This document shows positions 16,517 through 24,332 of a stretch of DNA of 31,843 nt, piece by piece. The DNA is from Cryomorphaceae bacterium (lineage in GTDB: Bacteria; Bacteroidota; Bacteroidia; Flavobacteriales; BACL11). Each line of letters starts with the position of its first letter. Position 1 is the stretch's first letter. Position numbers and translations under genes: made by a program. Location of the stretch: the NCBI GenBank assembly GCA_949531795.1, contig CATIQX010000037.1, positions 1 through 31,843 on the forward strand. Reading direction: 5' to 3'. The notes beneath the pieces are model-generated. The model was not told the DNA's origin, searched no databases, and saw only the letters and a list, made by a program, of their open reading frames with translations.

Positions 16517-19513
16517 ATGCAAAATAGAAATTTTATAAAAATTGTCGCAATTGTATTCGCAATAGTTTGTTTGTATCAGCTGTCGTTTACTTGGGTTGCA
16601 AATGGAGTAGAAGATGATGCAGTAGCTTATGCTGCTGAGTTTAATGAAGATGAAAGAGAAGTAAAGGAAAAGTTCTATTTGGATTCGATAGGTAGTGAAG
16701 AGGTTTACGATATTATATTGACTTCATACACTTATGCTGAATGTCAGCAAAGAGAGATTAATTTAGGGCTTGACCTTAAAGGTGGAATGAATGTTACCTT
16801 AGAGGTTATGGTTGTTGATGTGGTAAAAGCACTTTCAAATCAAAATAAAGATGAAATTTTTAATGCAGCAATTGCAAATACTCTAAGAGCACAAGAAGAT
16901 AGTCAAGATGATTTTGTTACAATTTTTGGAAGAGAATATGAAAAACTAGCACCAGCTGCAAATACTGGTTTGTCAGCTCTTTTCTCTACCCCTGATTTAA
17001 GAGATAAGGTACAGTTCTCTTCAACTAATTTAGAGGTCATTGAAGTATTGAAAATTGAAGTTGAGGATGCGATTTCTCGTTCGTTTAATATTTTAAGAAG
17101 CAGAATTGACCGTTTTGGAGTAACACAACCAAACATCCAAAGGTTGGAGACCGCAGGAAGAATTTTAGTTGAATTACCTGGAATTAAAGATCCTGAAAGA
17201 GCTAGGAAATTATTACAATCTACTGCACAACTAGAATTCTGGGAAACTTACGAATACAGCGAATTATTTCAAGGATTGGAATCCGCTAACGTTTTTTTAA
17301 GAGAAACTGTTGAGGCTGTTTCCGTTGAAGAGGACTCATTAGAAGTTGATGCTATTGAGACTATAGAAGAAGAAGTTAAAGACTTAACTGCTAATTTATT
17401 AGCTGAAATTGAAGCCGATACTTTATCCGCTGATACTGTTGCTAATAGTTTAAGTTTTGAGGAGTTTGCTAATGAGAATCCTTTATATGCTTTGTTATAC
17501 CCTAATGTTGATGAGCAAAATCAATTGAATTCGGGCCCTGTTGTTGGTTTCTGTGCCGTAAAAGATACTTCTGCATTAAATTTATATTTAAAAGATGATG
17601 CGATTAGAAAATTCTTTCCTGTTGATGTGAAATTTGCTTACACTGTTAAGCCATATGATCCCGACGGAAAATTTGTGCAATTGGTTGCATTGAAGTCTGA
17701 CAGAAATGGTAAGTCTGCTATGGAAGGTGATGTGGTGACTGATGCTGTTCAGGTGTTTGGTCAATTCGCTTCGTCAGCTGAGGTGTCAATGGAGATGAAT
17801 GCTGAAGGAGCAAAACAATGGAAAAGATTAACAGCTGAAAATATTAAGAAATCAGTAGCTATTGTTTTAGATGGTTATGTGTATTCTTACCCAACTGTAC
17901 AGGCTGAGATTGCTGGTGGTCGATCTTCAATTACTGGTAACTTTACAGTCAATGAAGCAAAGGATTTAGCAAATATTTTAAAATCAGGTAAATTACCTGC
18001 GCCTGCTCGTATTATTGAAGAGGCTATAGTTGGACCTTCATTAGGTGAAGAAGCAATTAGTTCTGGTTTAACATCATTTATCTTTGCATTACTTTTAGTA
18101 TTAGCATACATGATATTTTATTACAATGGCGCTGGAATGGCTTCGAACATTGCACTACTAGCAAATATCTTCTTTATATTTGGAGTGCTTTCTTCATTGG
18201 GAGCAGTACTTACTTTGCCTGGAATTGCAGGTATTATCCTTACTATCGGTATGTCTGTAGATGCGAATGTGCTAATTTATGAGCGTATTCGTGAGGAGCT
18301 TAGAAATGGAAAAGGTTTGCGTTTAGCAATTGAAGATGGTTATAACAATGCTTACAGTTCAATTATTGATGCTAATGTAACTACATTGTTAACTGGTATT
18401 ATTCTTTATACTTTTGGTACAGGACCAATTAAAGGTTTTGCCACTACTTTAATTATTGGTATTTTAACTTCACTTTTTGCTGCAATATTTATTACTCGTT
18501 TAGTAATTTCTTATCGTTTAAATAAAGGTAAAATCATTTCGTTTTCAACCAAACTGACTGAAGGAGCTTTTAAAAATATTGATATTGATTTTATAGGCAA
18601 GCGTAAAAGATTTTACATTCTTTCTTCAATAATTGTATTGTTAGGTATTGGTTCTTTAGTTACTAAAGGATTAAATTATGGAGTTGATTTTGTTGGAGGG
18701 AGAACTTATGTTGTGCGTTTTGATGATACAGTAAATAATGAAGCGTTAAGGTCTGCATTATCAGACGTGTTTGTTGATGTAAATGGTTTAAATTACACTC
18801 CTCAAGTAAAAACTTTTGGTGATGATAATCAGGTGAAAATTACGACTTCATTTATGATTGAAAGTAATGAAATTACTACTGATCTAATTGTTGAGTCAAA
18901 ATTATCTGAAGGTTTGTCAACTACTGGTTTAGAATATGAAATAATGAGTTCTCAAAAAGTAGGGCCTACTATTGCTGATGATATTAAGGATGCTGCTGTA
19001 TGGTCAGTATTCTTCTCATTACTAGTAATTTTCTTGTATATTTTAGTTAGGTTTAGAAAATGGCAATTTAGTTTGGGTGCTGTTGTTGCAGTATTTCATG
19101 ATGTGTTAATTGTACTTTCAATCTTCTCTATATTTTATGGTTTTTTACCTTTCTCATTAGAGATTGACCAAGCATTTATTGCTGCTATTCTGACTATTAT
19201 CGGTTACTCATTAAATGATACTGTAGTTGTTTTTGATCGTGTAAGAGAGTATATGAACGATAATAAAAAGAAAGGTGTTCACGAGCTAATTAATGGTGCT
19301 TTAAATAGCACTTTAAGTAGAACAATAAATACTTCCTTAACTACTTTCTGTGTTCTATTAATTATCTTTATTTTTGGTGGTGAGGTGATTAGAGGATTTA
19401 TGTTTGCTTTAATGATTGGTGTTATAGTAGGTACTTATTCTTCATTATTTGTTGCTTCTCCTATAATGATGGATACGATTAAAAAGAAAGAAGAAAAACT
19501 TAAAAGAAAATAA
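16517..19513 (+). CDS. secDF: fused protein translocase subunit SecDF
   Basis: This is a 998-residue fusion of SecD and SecF, the proton-driven membrane partners that help SecYEG complete export. SecD half: an N-terminal membrane helix (residues 7-24), the D1 motif GLDLKGG at 84-90, a periplasmic P1 domain, and the membrane bundle with GIAGIILTIGMSVDANVLIY near 568-588. SecF half: a new N-terminal helix near 700, NYGVDFVGGRTY near 720, and TIIGYSLNDTVVVFDRVRE near 893-912. An unusually acidic segment, roughly residues 250-335 and rich in E/D, interrupts the P1 region. A terminator follows directly, and tatA comes next with its own promoter, which places two export functions side by side. Confidence 0.97.
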   Translation: MQNRNFIKIVAIVFAIVCLYQLSFTWVANGVEDDAVAYAAEFNEDEREVKEKFYLDSIGSEEVYDIILTSYTYAECQQREINLGLDLKGGMNVTLEVMVVDVVKALSNQNKDEIFNAAIANTLRAQEDSQDDFVTIFGREYEKLAPAANTGLSALFSTPDLRDKVQFSSTNLEVIEVLKIEVEDAISRSFNILRSRIDRFGVTQPNIQRLETAGRILVELPGIKDPERARKLLQSTAQLEFWETYEYSELFQGLESANVFLRETVEAVSVEEDSLEVDAIETIEEEVKDLTANLLAEIEADTLSADTVANSLSFEEFANENPLYALLYPNVDEQNQLNSGPVVGFCAVKDTSALNLYLKDDAIRKFFPVDVKFAYTVKPYDPDGKFVQLVALKSDRNGKSAMEGDVVTDAVQVFGQFASSAEVSMEMNAEGAKQWKRLTAENIKKSVAIVLDGYVYSYPTVQAEIAGGRSSITGNFTVNEAKDLANILKSGKLPAPARIIEEAIVGPSLGEEAISSGLTSFIFALLLVLAYMIFYYNGAGMASNIALLANIFFIFGVLSSLGAVLTLPGIAGIILTIGMSVDANVLIYERIREELRNGKGLRLAIEDGYNNAYSSIIDANVTTLLTGIILYTFGTGPIKGFATTLIIGILTSLFAAIFITRLVISYRLNKGKIISFSTKLTEGAFKNIDIDFIGKRKRFYILSSIIVLLGIGSLVTKGLNYGVDFVGGRTYVVRFDDTVNNEALRSALSDVFVDVNGLNYTPQVKTFGDDNQVKITTSFMIESNEITTDLIVESKLSEGLSTTGLEYEIMSSQKVGPTIADDIKDAAVWSVFFSLLVIFLYILVRFRKWQFSLGAVVAVFHDVLIVLSIFSIFYGFLPFSLEIDQAFIAAILTIIGYSLNDTVVVFDRVREYMNDNKKKGVHELINGALNSTLSRTINTSLTTFCVLLIIFIFGGEVIRGFMFALMIGVIVGTYSSLFVASPIMMDTIKKKEEKLKRK

Positions 19514-19531
19514 TTAGTTTATAATTTAATT

Positions 19532-19561
19532 AAAAAGCCCTTTCTTTGAGAGGGCTTTTTT
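19532..19561 (+). terminator. intrinsic terminator after secDF
   Basis: The stem gccct/agggc (19537-19541 with 19551-19555) is extended inward by T-G and T-A pairs and outward by A5/T5, with a 5-nt loop and a T-tract. The T-tract merges with the tatA -7 element that begins at 19562. Confidence 0.9.
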
Positions 19562-19569
19562 TATTTTTG
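19562..19569 (+). promoter_or_regulatory. -7 promoter element of tatA (TATTTTTG)
   Basis: An exact TAnnTTTG directly after the terminator T-tract. The tatA ATG begins 5 nt after the G, so the transcript is predicted to be leaderless. No standard -33 element is apparent, since that region is the terminator stem. Confidence 0.7.
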
Positions 19570-19573
19570 CAAT

Positions 19574-19774
19574 ATGATATTATTTATAGGAGGGCCTGAA
19601 ATTATTATTGTACTATTATTTGTAGTTATGTTTTTTGGTTCAAAGAAAATACCAGAATTGGCTAAAGGTTTAGGTAGGGCAATGCGTGAAGTGAAGGATG
19701 CTTCTAATGATATTAAAAAAGAGATTCGTGATAGCTCTAATAGTATCAAGGATGACCTTGATGTCACAAAATAA
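19574..19774 (+). CDS. tatA: twin-arginine translocase subunit TatA
   Basis: The 66-residue protein has the TatA plan: a very short periplasmic N-terminus, one membrane helix (about residues 8-21, PEIIIVLLFVVMFFG), the hinge and amphipathic helix FGSKKIPELAKGLGRAMREVK, then a charged cytoplasmic tail. TatA oligomers form the pore through which folded, often cofactor-bearing proteins leave the cytoplasm. The hinge FGxxKxPEL is the diagnostic motif. No tatB or tatC is adjacent; many Bacteroidota keep tatC elsewhere. It follows secDF and its terminator. Confidence 0.95.
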   Translation: MILFIGGPEIIIVLLFVVMFFGSKKIPELAKGLGRAMREVKDASNDIKKEIRDSSNSIKDDLDVTK

Positions 19775-19834
19775 TAAGACCTATTCAAAATTAGATGTCA
19801 ATAATTGAAGGTTTATGTTATTGTTAATTTATAT

Positions 19835-19867
19835 ATACTATCACTATTTTTTTATGTTTGATAGTAT
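19835..19867. promoter_or_regulatory. perfect 9-bp inverted repeat between tatA and glnA
   Basis: ATACTATCA (19835-19843) and TGATAGTAT (19859-19867) are exact reverse complements with a 15-nt AT-rich spacer. The dyad lies about 60 nt after the tatA stop and about 77 nt before the glnA -7 element. No T-tract follows on the plus strand, so an operator upstream of glnA is as likely as a terminator for tatA. The rest of the 211-nt gap shows only AT-rich sequence and a T9 run at 19921-19929. Confidence 0.45.
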
Positions 19868-19943
19868 TTGCTATTAATTAAAAGAATGTTAATAAATCTA
19901 ATTTTCAATTTGATACTTAATTTTTTTTTCCCTATTTTTAGAT

Positions 19944-19951
19944 TATATTTG
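19944..19951 (+). promoter_or_regulatory. -7 promoter element of glnA (TATATTTG)
   Basis: TATATTTG is an exact TAnnTTTG. It gives a leader of about 30 nt to ATG 19986, A-rich just before the start codon (aactaaaatt) with no Shine-Dalgarno. No -33 TTTG at normal spacing is seen; that region is a T-rich run, which may mean the promoter needs an activator. Confidence 0.7.
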
Positions 19952-19985
19952 CCTCATCAAAATCCTAAATACATAAACTAAAATT

Positions 19986-20993
19986 ATGAAATCTAAATTA
20001 GAATACATTTGGTTAGACGGCTATTCTCCAACTCAAAATATGAGAAGTAAAACAAAAGTCATTGATGACTTTAATGGTTCTTTAGAGCAATGTCCTGTTT
20101 GGGCGTTTGATGGAAGTTCTACTAGACAGGCATTAGGAAACTCCTCTGATTGTTTGCTTAAACCAGTAGCTATTTTTCCTGATCCTGTAAGGATAAATGG
20201 TTGGCTGGTTATGACTGAGGTTTTAAATGCTGATGGAACTGCTCATGAGTCAAATGGAAGAGCAAAAATTAATGATAATGATAATGATTTTTGGTTTGGT
20301 TTTGAACAAGAATATTTTATTATGGATGTTGACACACAATTGCCTTTAGGATTTCCTTTAGGAGGTTATCCTGGCCCACAAGGGATGTATTATTGTTCTG
20401 TAGGTGGTAAAAATACGCACGGAAGAGATTTAGTTGAAGAACATGCTGATTTGTGTATTGATGCAGGAATTAACTTTGAAGGAATTAATCAAGAAGTCGC
20501 TTGTGGACAATGGGAATTCCAATTGTTTGCAAAAGGTGCTAAAAAGGCAGGTGATGAACTTTGGATTGCCCGCTATTTATTAGATAGATTAACAGAAGAT
20601 TATAATTATTATATTGATTATCATCCGAAGCCAATAAAAGGTGATTGGAATGGGTCTGGTATGCATGCCAATTTCTCTAATACTACTTTAAGAGAGTGTG
20701 GTTCTAGGCAAATTTACGAGCAAATATGTGAGGCTTTTCGCCCAGTGACTAAAGAGCACATTGAAGTTTATGGTGAGCACAATGATCAAAGATTGACAGG
20801 TTTGCATGAAACAGCTTCGATTAACGACTTTACTTACGGAATTTCTGATAGAGGAGCATCAATCAGAATTCCTGTTATTGTAGTAGAAAATGGATGGAAA
20901 GGTTGGTTAGAGGATAGAAGACCAGCATCTAATGCGGACCCTTATAAAATTGCAGGCAGAATTGTTAAAACAGTTAAGTCAGCTAAATTATAA
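19986..20993 (+). CDS. glnA: glutamine synthetase type II (GSII)
   Basis: The enzyme makes glutamine from glutamate, ammonia and ATP. At 335 residues it is the short, GSII form related to eukaryotic enzymes, not the ~470-residue GSI or ~700-residue GSIII. Motifs: beta-grasp N-domain with WAFDGSST at 39-46, metal/glutamate residues in FGFEQEY at 104-110, INQEVACGQWEFQ at 167-179, GSGMHANFS at 223-231, and EDRRPASNADPY at 309-320. GSI-type adenylylation is not expected in this family. It appears to be a single-gene unit with its own promoter; a 6-bp hairpin follows the stop and an inverted repeat lies upstream. Confidence 0.95.
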   Translation: MKSKLEYIWLDGYSPTQNMRSKTKVIDDFNGSLEQCPVWAFDGSSTRQALGNSSDCLLKPVAIFPDPVRINGWLVMTEVLNADGTAHESNGRAKINDNDNDFWFGFEQEYFIMDVDTQLPLGFPLGGYPGPQGMYYCSVGGKNTHGRDLVEEHADLCIDAGINFEGINQEVACGQWEFQLFAKGAKKAGDELWIARYLLDRLTEDYNYYIDYHPKPIKGDWNGSGMHANFSNTTLRECGSRQIYEQICEAFRPVTKEHIEVYGEHNDQRLTGLHETASINDFTYGISDRGASIRIPVIVVENGWKGWLEDRRPASNADPYKIAGRIVKTVKSAKL

Positions 20994-20994
20994 T

Positions 20995-21009
20995 CCTATT
21001 AACAATAGG
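20995..21009 (+). terminator. weak hairpin after glnA
   Basis: CCTATT-aac-AATAGG is a perfect 6-bp stem with a 3-nt loop, one base after the glnA stop. No T-tract follows at once; the first T run is some 22 nt later. This is a possible 3'-end structure, not a clear intrinsic terminator. Confidence 0.35.
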
Positions 21010-21059
21010 CTGCTCATAACCCTAAGCTTCTATTTTTTAAAACTTCATAAATTATTCCT

Positions 21060-21067
21060 TATTTTAG
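21060..21067 (+). promoter_or_regulatory. possible -7 element of the PorE-like gene (TATTTTAG)
   Basis: TATTTTAG differs from TAnnTTTG at one base and lies 21 nt before the ATG at 21089, a distance like that of the better promoters here. It is the best candidate in the 95-nt gap but weaker than the others. Confidence 0.4.
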
Positions 21068-21088
21068 CGGGAATTTAAACACTACCAA

Positions 21089-23107
21089 ATGAAAAGAATT
21101 TTACGCTTATTTGCCATATTTATTTTTCTATTTTCTCTAGCAAGTACTGATATTCATGCTCAGAAAAAGAGTAGAAAAATGATAAAAGCTGACAATGCTT
21201 TTAACCTTGAACAATATGTAAAAGCAGCCGAATTATATAAAAAGGCTTACCAAAAAACTAAAATTAGAGCTGTTAAAGCTGAAATTATTTTTAGGCAGGC
21301 TGAATGTTATCGTTTATCAGGTAATATTAAGAGGGCTGAAAGTTATTTTAAGAGAGCAATTAAAGCAAAATATCCTGATGTTATTGTGTATTTAAGGTAT
21401 GCAGATGTTTTAAGAATGCAAGATGATTTATTTGAAGCGAAAATTCAATACGCAAAATACATAGAATTAAATCCTAATGATGTGAATGGTGAAATTGGTT
21501 TAAAATCATGTGAATTTGCTTTAAAATGGAAAAACTTACCAACAAGGTATAAGGTTGATTTAATGCCTTTAGTCAATAGTAGAAATAGTGATTATTCACC
21601 TGCTTTTGGAAATAGTGAATATACTGAAATGTATTTTACATCTTCTCGTTTAGGAGGTTTTACGGATAAAAAAGATGAAAGAACAGGTGAGCCTTTTACT
21701 GATGTTTATCTTTCTAAAATTAATAAAAAAGGAAAATGGAGTGCTCCAATTATAGTAGCTGAGCCAATAAATACTGAAGATAATGAAGGGTCGGTTTTCG
21801 TAAATAAGAGGGGTACAGTCATGTATTTGACACAATGCAAGAAAGAAAAGAAAAAAACATTGGGTTGTGGAATTTATGTTTCAAAGCGTAAAGGTAAATT
21901 ATGGGAGGTTCCTCAATTATTACAAATAAAGGTAGATAGCAATACAACTATTGGACACCCGGCCTTAAGTGAAGATGAAACAATTTTGATTTTCTCATCT
22001 GATTTGTCTGGGGGATATGGCGGAAAGGATTTATGGATTTCTGTTAAAGGTAAAAGAAATACATGGAGTGATCCTGTAAATTTAGGGCCAATGGTAAATA
22101 CACCTGGTGATGAAATGTTTCCCTTTTTACATTCAGACGGAACTATATATTTTTCATCTAATGGACATGTTGGTATAGGTGGTTTGGATATTTATAAAAC
22201 TTCACAAGATGAAAATGGCGCTTACACTTTGCCTGTAAATTTAAAATTTCCTATCAATTCATCAGCTGATGATTTTAGTATGATTATTGAGAAGAGTGGA
22301 GAAAGAGGTTTTTTAACCTCTAACAGAGACGGAGGCAAAGGAGGAGATGATATTTATGAATTTGTGTTAGAAGATTTAGTATTAACTTTAAAGGGAGTTG
22401 TAACAGATTCTAAAACTGGAGGAATAATGACTGGAGTTAAAGTACAGTTAATTGGCAGTGATGGTGCAGTTAAAGAAGTAGAAACTGATAACACTGGTGT
22501 TTATGAATTTACTTTAATGCCATTAACTTCCTACGAAATTTTAGTTAATACTGAAGGCTACTTAAATAAATCAGTGAATGAAACTACTGTTGGTATTGAA
22601 AGTAATAAAGTATTTATCATTGACTTTGTTGTGGATCCTGTAAAGAAAGAAGTTATCTTACCTAGAATTGAATACGACTTTAATAAGTATGAACTAAGAC
22701 CACAATCAATTGCTGATTTAGATCTTTTGGCAGAAACATTAAAAGATAATTATAATGTTGTTATTGAATTAAAATCACATACTGATTACATAGGTTCTGA
22801 TGCTCAGAATAATAAACTTTCTCAACAAAGAGCAGATGCTTGTGTAGCTTATTTAATTAGTCAAGGAATTGATTCAGGCCAATTAGTTGCAAGAGGAATG
22901 GGGGAAAATGAACCATTTGTAATTGAGAATAAAGATGGCAGACTTAAAGTAGGTGATGTGTTAACCGAAAAGTACATTAAGAAAATTAAGTTTAAAAGGA
23001 ATAAAGAAAAGGCAAATCAGTATAACAGAAGAACTTCTTTTAAAGTGTTAAGAGAAGATTATGTTCCTGTTGCTACAAAAGATGTAGCTACTGATAAAAA
23101 AAAGTAA
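21089..23107 (+). CDS. PorE-like OmpA-family protein (TPR, beta-propeller, carboxypeptidase-regulatory-like, OmpA)
   Basis: The 672-residue protein has a signal peptide (MKRILRLFAIFIFLFSLASTDIHAQ, cleavage near 25). TPR helices follow (about 30-155, e.g. NLEQYVKAAELYKKAYQ and AESYFKRAIKAKYP). Next comes a PD40/WD40-like propeller (about 165-425, with repeats such as FSSDLSGGYGGKDLW and YFSSNGHVGIGGLDIY), then a carboxypeptidase-regulatory-like beta domain (about 430-515), and an OmpA peptidoglycan-binding domain with SHTDYIGSDAQNNKLSQQRA near 562-582. This order is the architecture described for PorE, a periplasmic T9SS component that links outer membrane and peptidoglycan. Unlike lipoprotein PorE, no lipobox cysteine is seen here. 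It probably stands alone, closed by the terminator at 23127. Orthology to PorE is inferred from domain order; paralogues with this architecture are common in Bacteroidota. Confidence 0.88.
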   Translation: MKRILRLFAIFIFLFSLASTDIHAQKKSRKMIKADNAFNLEQYVKAAELYKKAYQKTKIRAVKAEIIFRQAECYRLSGNIKRAESYFKRAIKAKYPDVIVYLRYADVLRMQDDLFEAKIQYAKYIELNPNDVNGEIGLKSCEFALKWKNLPTRYKVDLMPLVNSRNSDYSPAFGNSEYTEMYFTSSRLGGFTDKKDERTGEPFTDVYLSKINKKGKWSAPIIVAEPINTEDNEGSVFVNKRGTVMYLTQCKKEKKKTLGCGIYVSKRKGKLWEVPQLLQIKVDSNTTIGHPALSEDETILIFSSDLSGGYGGKDLWISVKGKRNTWSDPVNLGPMVNTPGDEMFPFLHSDGTIYFSSNGHVGIGGLDIYKTSQDENGAYTLPVNLKFPINSSADDFSMIIEKSGERGFLTSNRDGGKGGDDIYEFVLEDLVLTLKGVVTDSKTGGIMTGVKVQLIGSDGAVKEVETDNTGVYEFTLMPLTSYEILVNTEGYLNKSVNETTVGIESNKVFIIDFVVDPVKKEVILPRIEYDFNKYELRPQSIADLDLLAETLKDNYNVVIELKSHTDYIGSDAQNNKLSQQRADACVAYLISQGIDSGQLVARGMGENEPFVIENKDGRLKVGDVLTEKYIKKIKFKRNKEKANQYNRRTSFKVLREDYVPVATKDVATDKKK

Positions 23108-23126
23108 CTAACAGATAAATACTATA

Positions 23127-23158
23127 AAAGCGTCCTAATTGTTAGGATGCTTTTTTTT
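23127..23158 (+). terminator. intrinsic terminator after the PorE-like gene
   Basis: A 10-bp stem agcgtcctaa/ttaggatgct (23129-23138 with 23142-23151, one G-T pair) has a TTG loop and eight T at 23151-23158. The T-tract ends 6 nt before the purM ATG. Confidence 0.92.
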
Positions 23159-23164
23159 ACAATT

Positions 23165-24331
23165 ATGGCTACAGATAGATACAATCAAAGAGGTGTTTCT
23201 CCTGATAAAGAAGATGTGCACAATGCAATTAAGAATGTAGATAAGGGATTATTTCCCTCTGCATTTTGTAAAATTGTTCCAGACTATTTAACTGGTGATG
23301 ATGAATACTGCTTAATAATGCATGCTGATGGTGCAGGAACAAAATCATCTTTAGCTTACATGTATTGGAGAGAAACTGGTGATGCTTTAGTCTGGAAAGG
23401 AATAGCTCAGGATGCTCTCATAATGAATATTGATGATTTATTATGTGTTGGGTCCGTAGATAATATTATGTTATCTTCTACTATTGGTAGAAATAAATCG
23501 ATCATAAATGGAGATGTACTTTCAGAAATAATCAATGGAACTGAAGAGCTTTTGGCTGAATACAGAAAATTTGGTGTTAACATTATTTCTACTGGAGGAG
23601 AAACAGCGGACGTTGGGGACCTGGTACGTACTATTATTGTTGATTCTACAGTTGTGGCTCGTATGAAAAGATCTGATGTAATTGATAATTCAAAGATAAA
23701 AGAAGGAAATGTTATTGTTGGTTTATCCTCTTCAGGAATGGCAAGTTATGAAACAGAATACAATGGAGGTATGGGAAGTAATGGGCTAACTTCTGCACGT
23801 CATGATGTTTTTTCAAAAATATTATCAGAAAAATATCCTGAAAGCTATGACCCTTCAGTACCTATGGATTTGGTATATTCAGGAACTAAGAAATTAACAG
23901 ATTCTGTAGAAGGATCAGATTTAGATGCTGGTAAACTAGTGCTTTCACCAACTAGAACTTATTCTCCAATTATTAAAAAGATATTAGAGAAATACCGTTA
24001 CGAAATTAATGGAATGGTGCATTGTTCGGGTGGCGCTCAAACCAAGGTATTACACTTTGTGGATAATGTACATGTAATCAAAGATAATATGTTTGAATTG
24101 CCAGTTCTTTTTAAATTGATTCAAGATGAATCAGGAACAGATTGGAAAGAAATGTATAAGGTATTTAATATGGGCCATCGTATGGAATTATATGTTCCAA
24201 AGGAAATTGCTGATGATATTATTGCTATTTCAGAATCTTTTAATGTAGAAGCTAAGATTATTGGTAGAGTAGAAGCCTTTGAAGGAAAAAAATTAACTAT
24301 TAATTCCGAATTCGGAACTTTTACATATTAA
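23165..24331 (+). CDS. purM: phosphoribosylformylglycinamidine cyclo-ligase (AIR synthase), Bacteroidota-type
   Basis: PurM closes the imidazole ring of FGAM using ATP to give aminoimidazole ribonucleotide. The 388-residue protein has the PurM/PurL fold signatures: HADGAGTKS at 53-61 (the family's DGVGTK ATP/metal loop), the NIISTGGETADVGDLV segment near 145-160, and the GLSSSGMASYETEYNGGMGS substrate loop near 183-202. It is longer and more divergent than E. coli PurM, as is usual in Bacteroidota. ATG 23165 is chosen because the upstream in-frame ATG (23147) lies inside the terminator stem. Only 6 nt separate the terminator T-tract from the ATG, and no clear TAnnTTTG is found, so the promoter is unresolved. 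prfA follows after 1 nt. Confidence 0.93.
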   Translation: MATDRYNQRGVSPDKEDVHNAIKNVDKGLFPSAFCKIVPDYLTGDDEYCLIMHADGAGTKSSLAYMYWRETGDALVWKGIAQDALIMNIDDLLCVGSVDNIMLSSTIGRNKSIINGDVLSEIINGTEELLAEYRKFGVNIISTGGETADVGDLVRTIIVDSTVVARMKRSDVIDNSKIKEGNVIVGLSSSGMASYETEYNGGMGSNGLTSARHDVFSKILSEKYPESYDPSVPMDLVYSGTKKLTDSVEGSDLDAGKLVLSPTRTYSPIIKKILEKYRYEINGMVHCSGGAQTKVLHFVDNVHVIKDNMFELPVLFKLIQDESGTDWKEMYKVFNMGHRMELYVPKEIADDIIAISESFNVEAKIIGRVEAFEGKKLTINSEFGTFTY

Positions 24332-24332
24332 G

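Noticed and set aside
19775..19985. tRNA or small RNA gene in the tatA-glnA gap
   Set aside because: It is very AT-rich with no cloverleaf or TTCGANTC-like T-arm; only the dyad and a promoter are visible.
23147..23164. Upstream start for PurM
   Set aside because: These codons are encoded by the terminator stem and T-tract of the previous gene.
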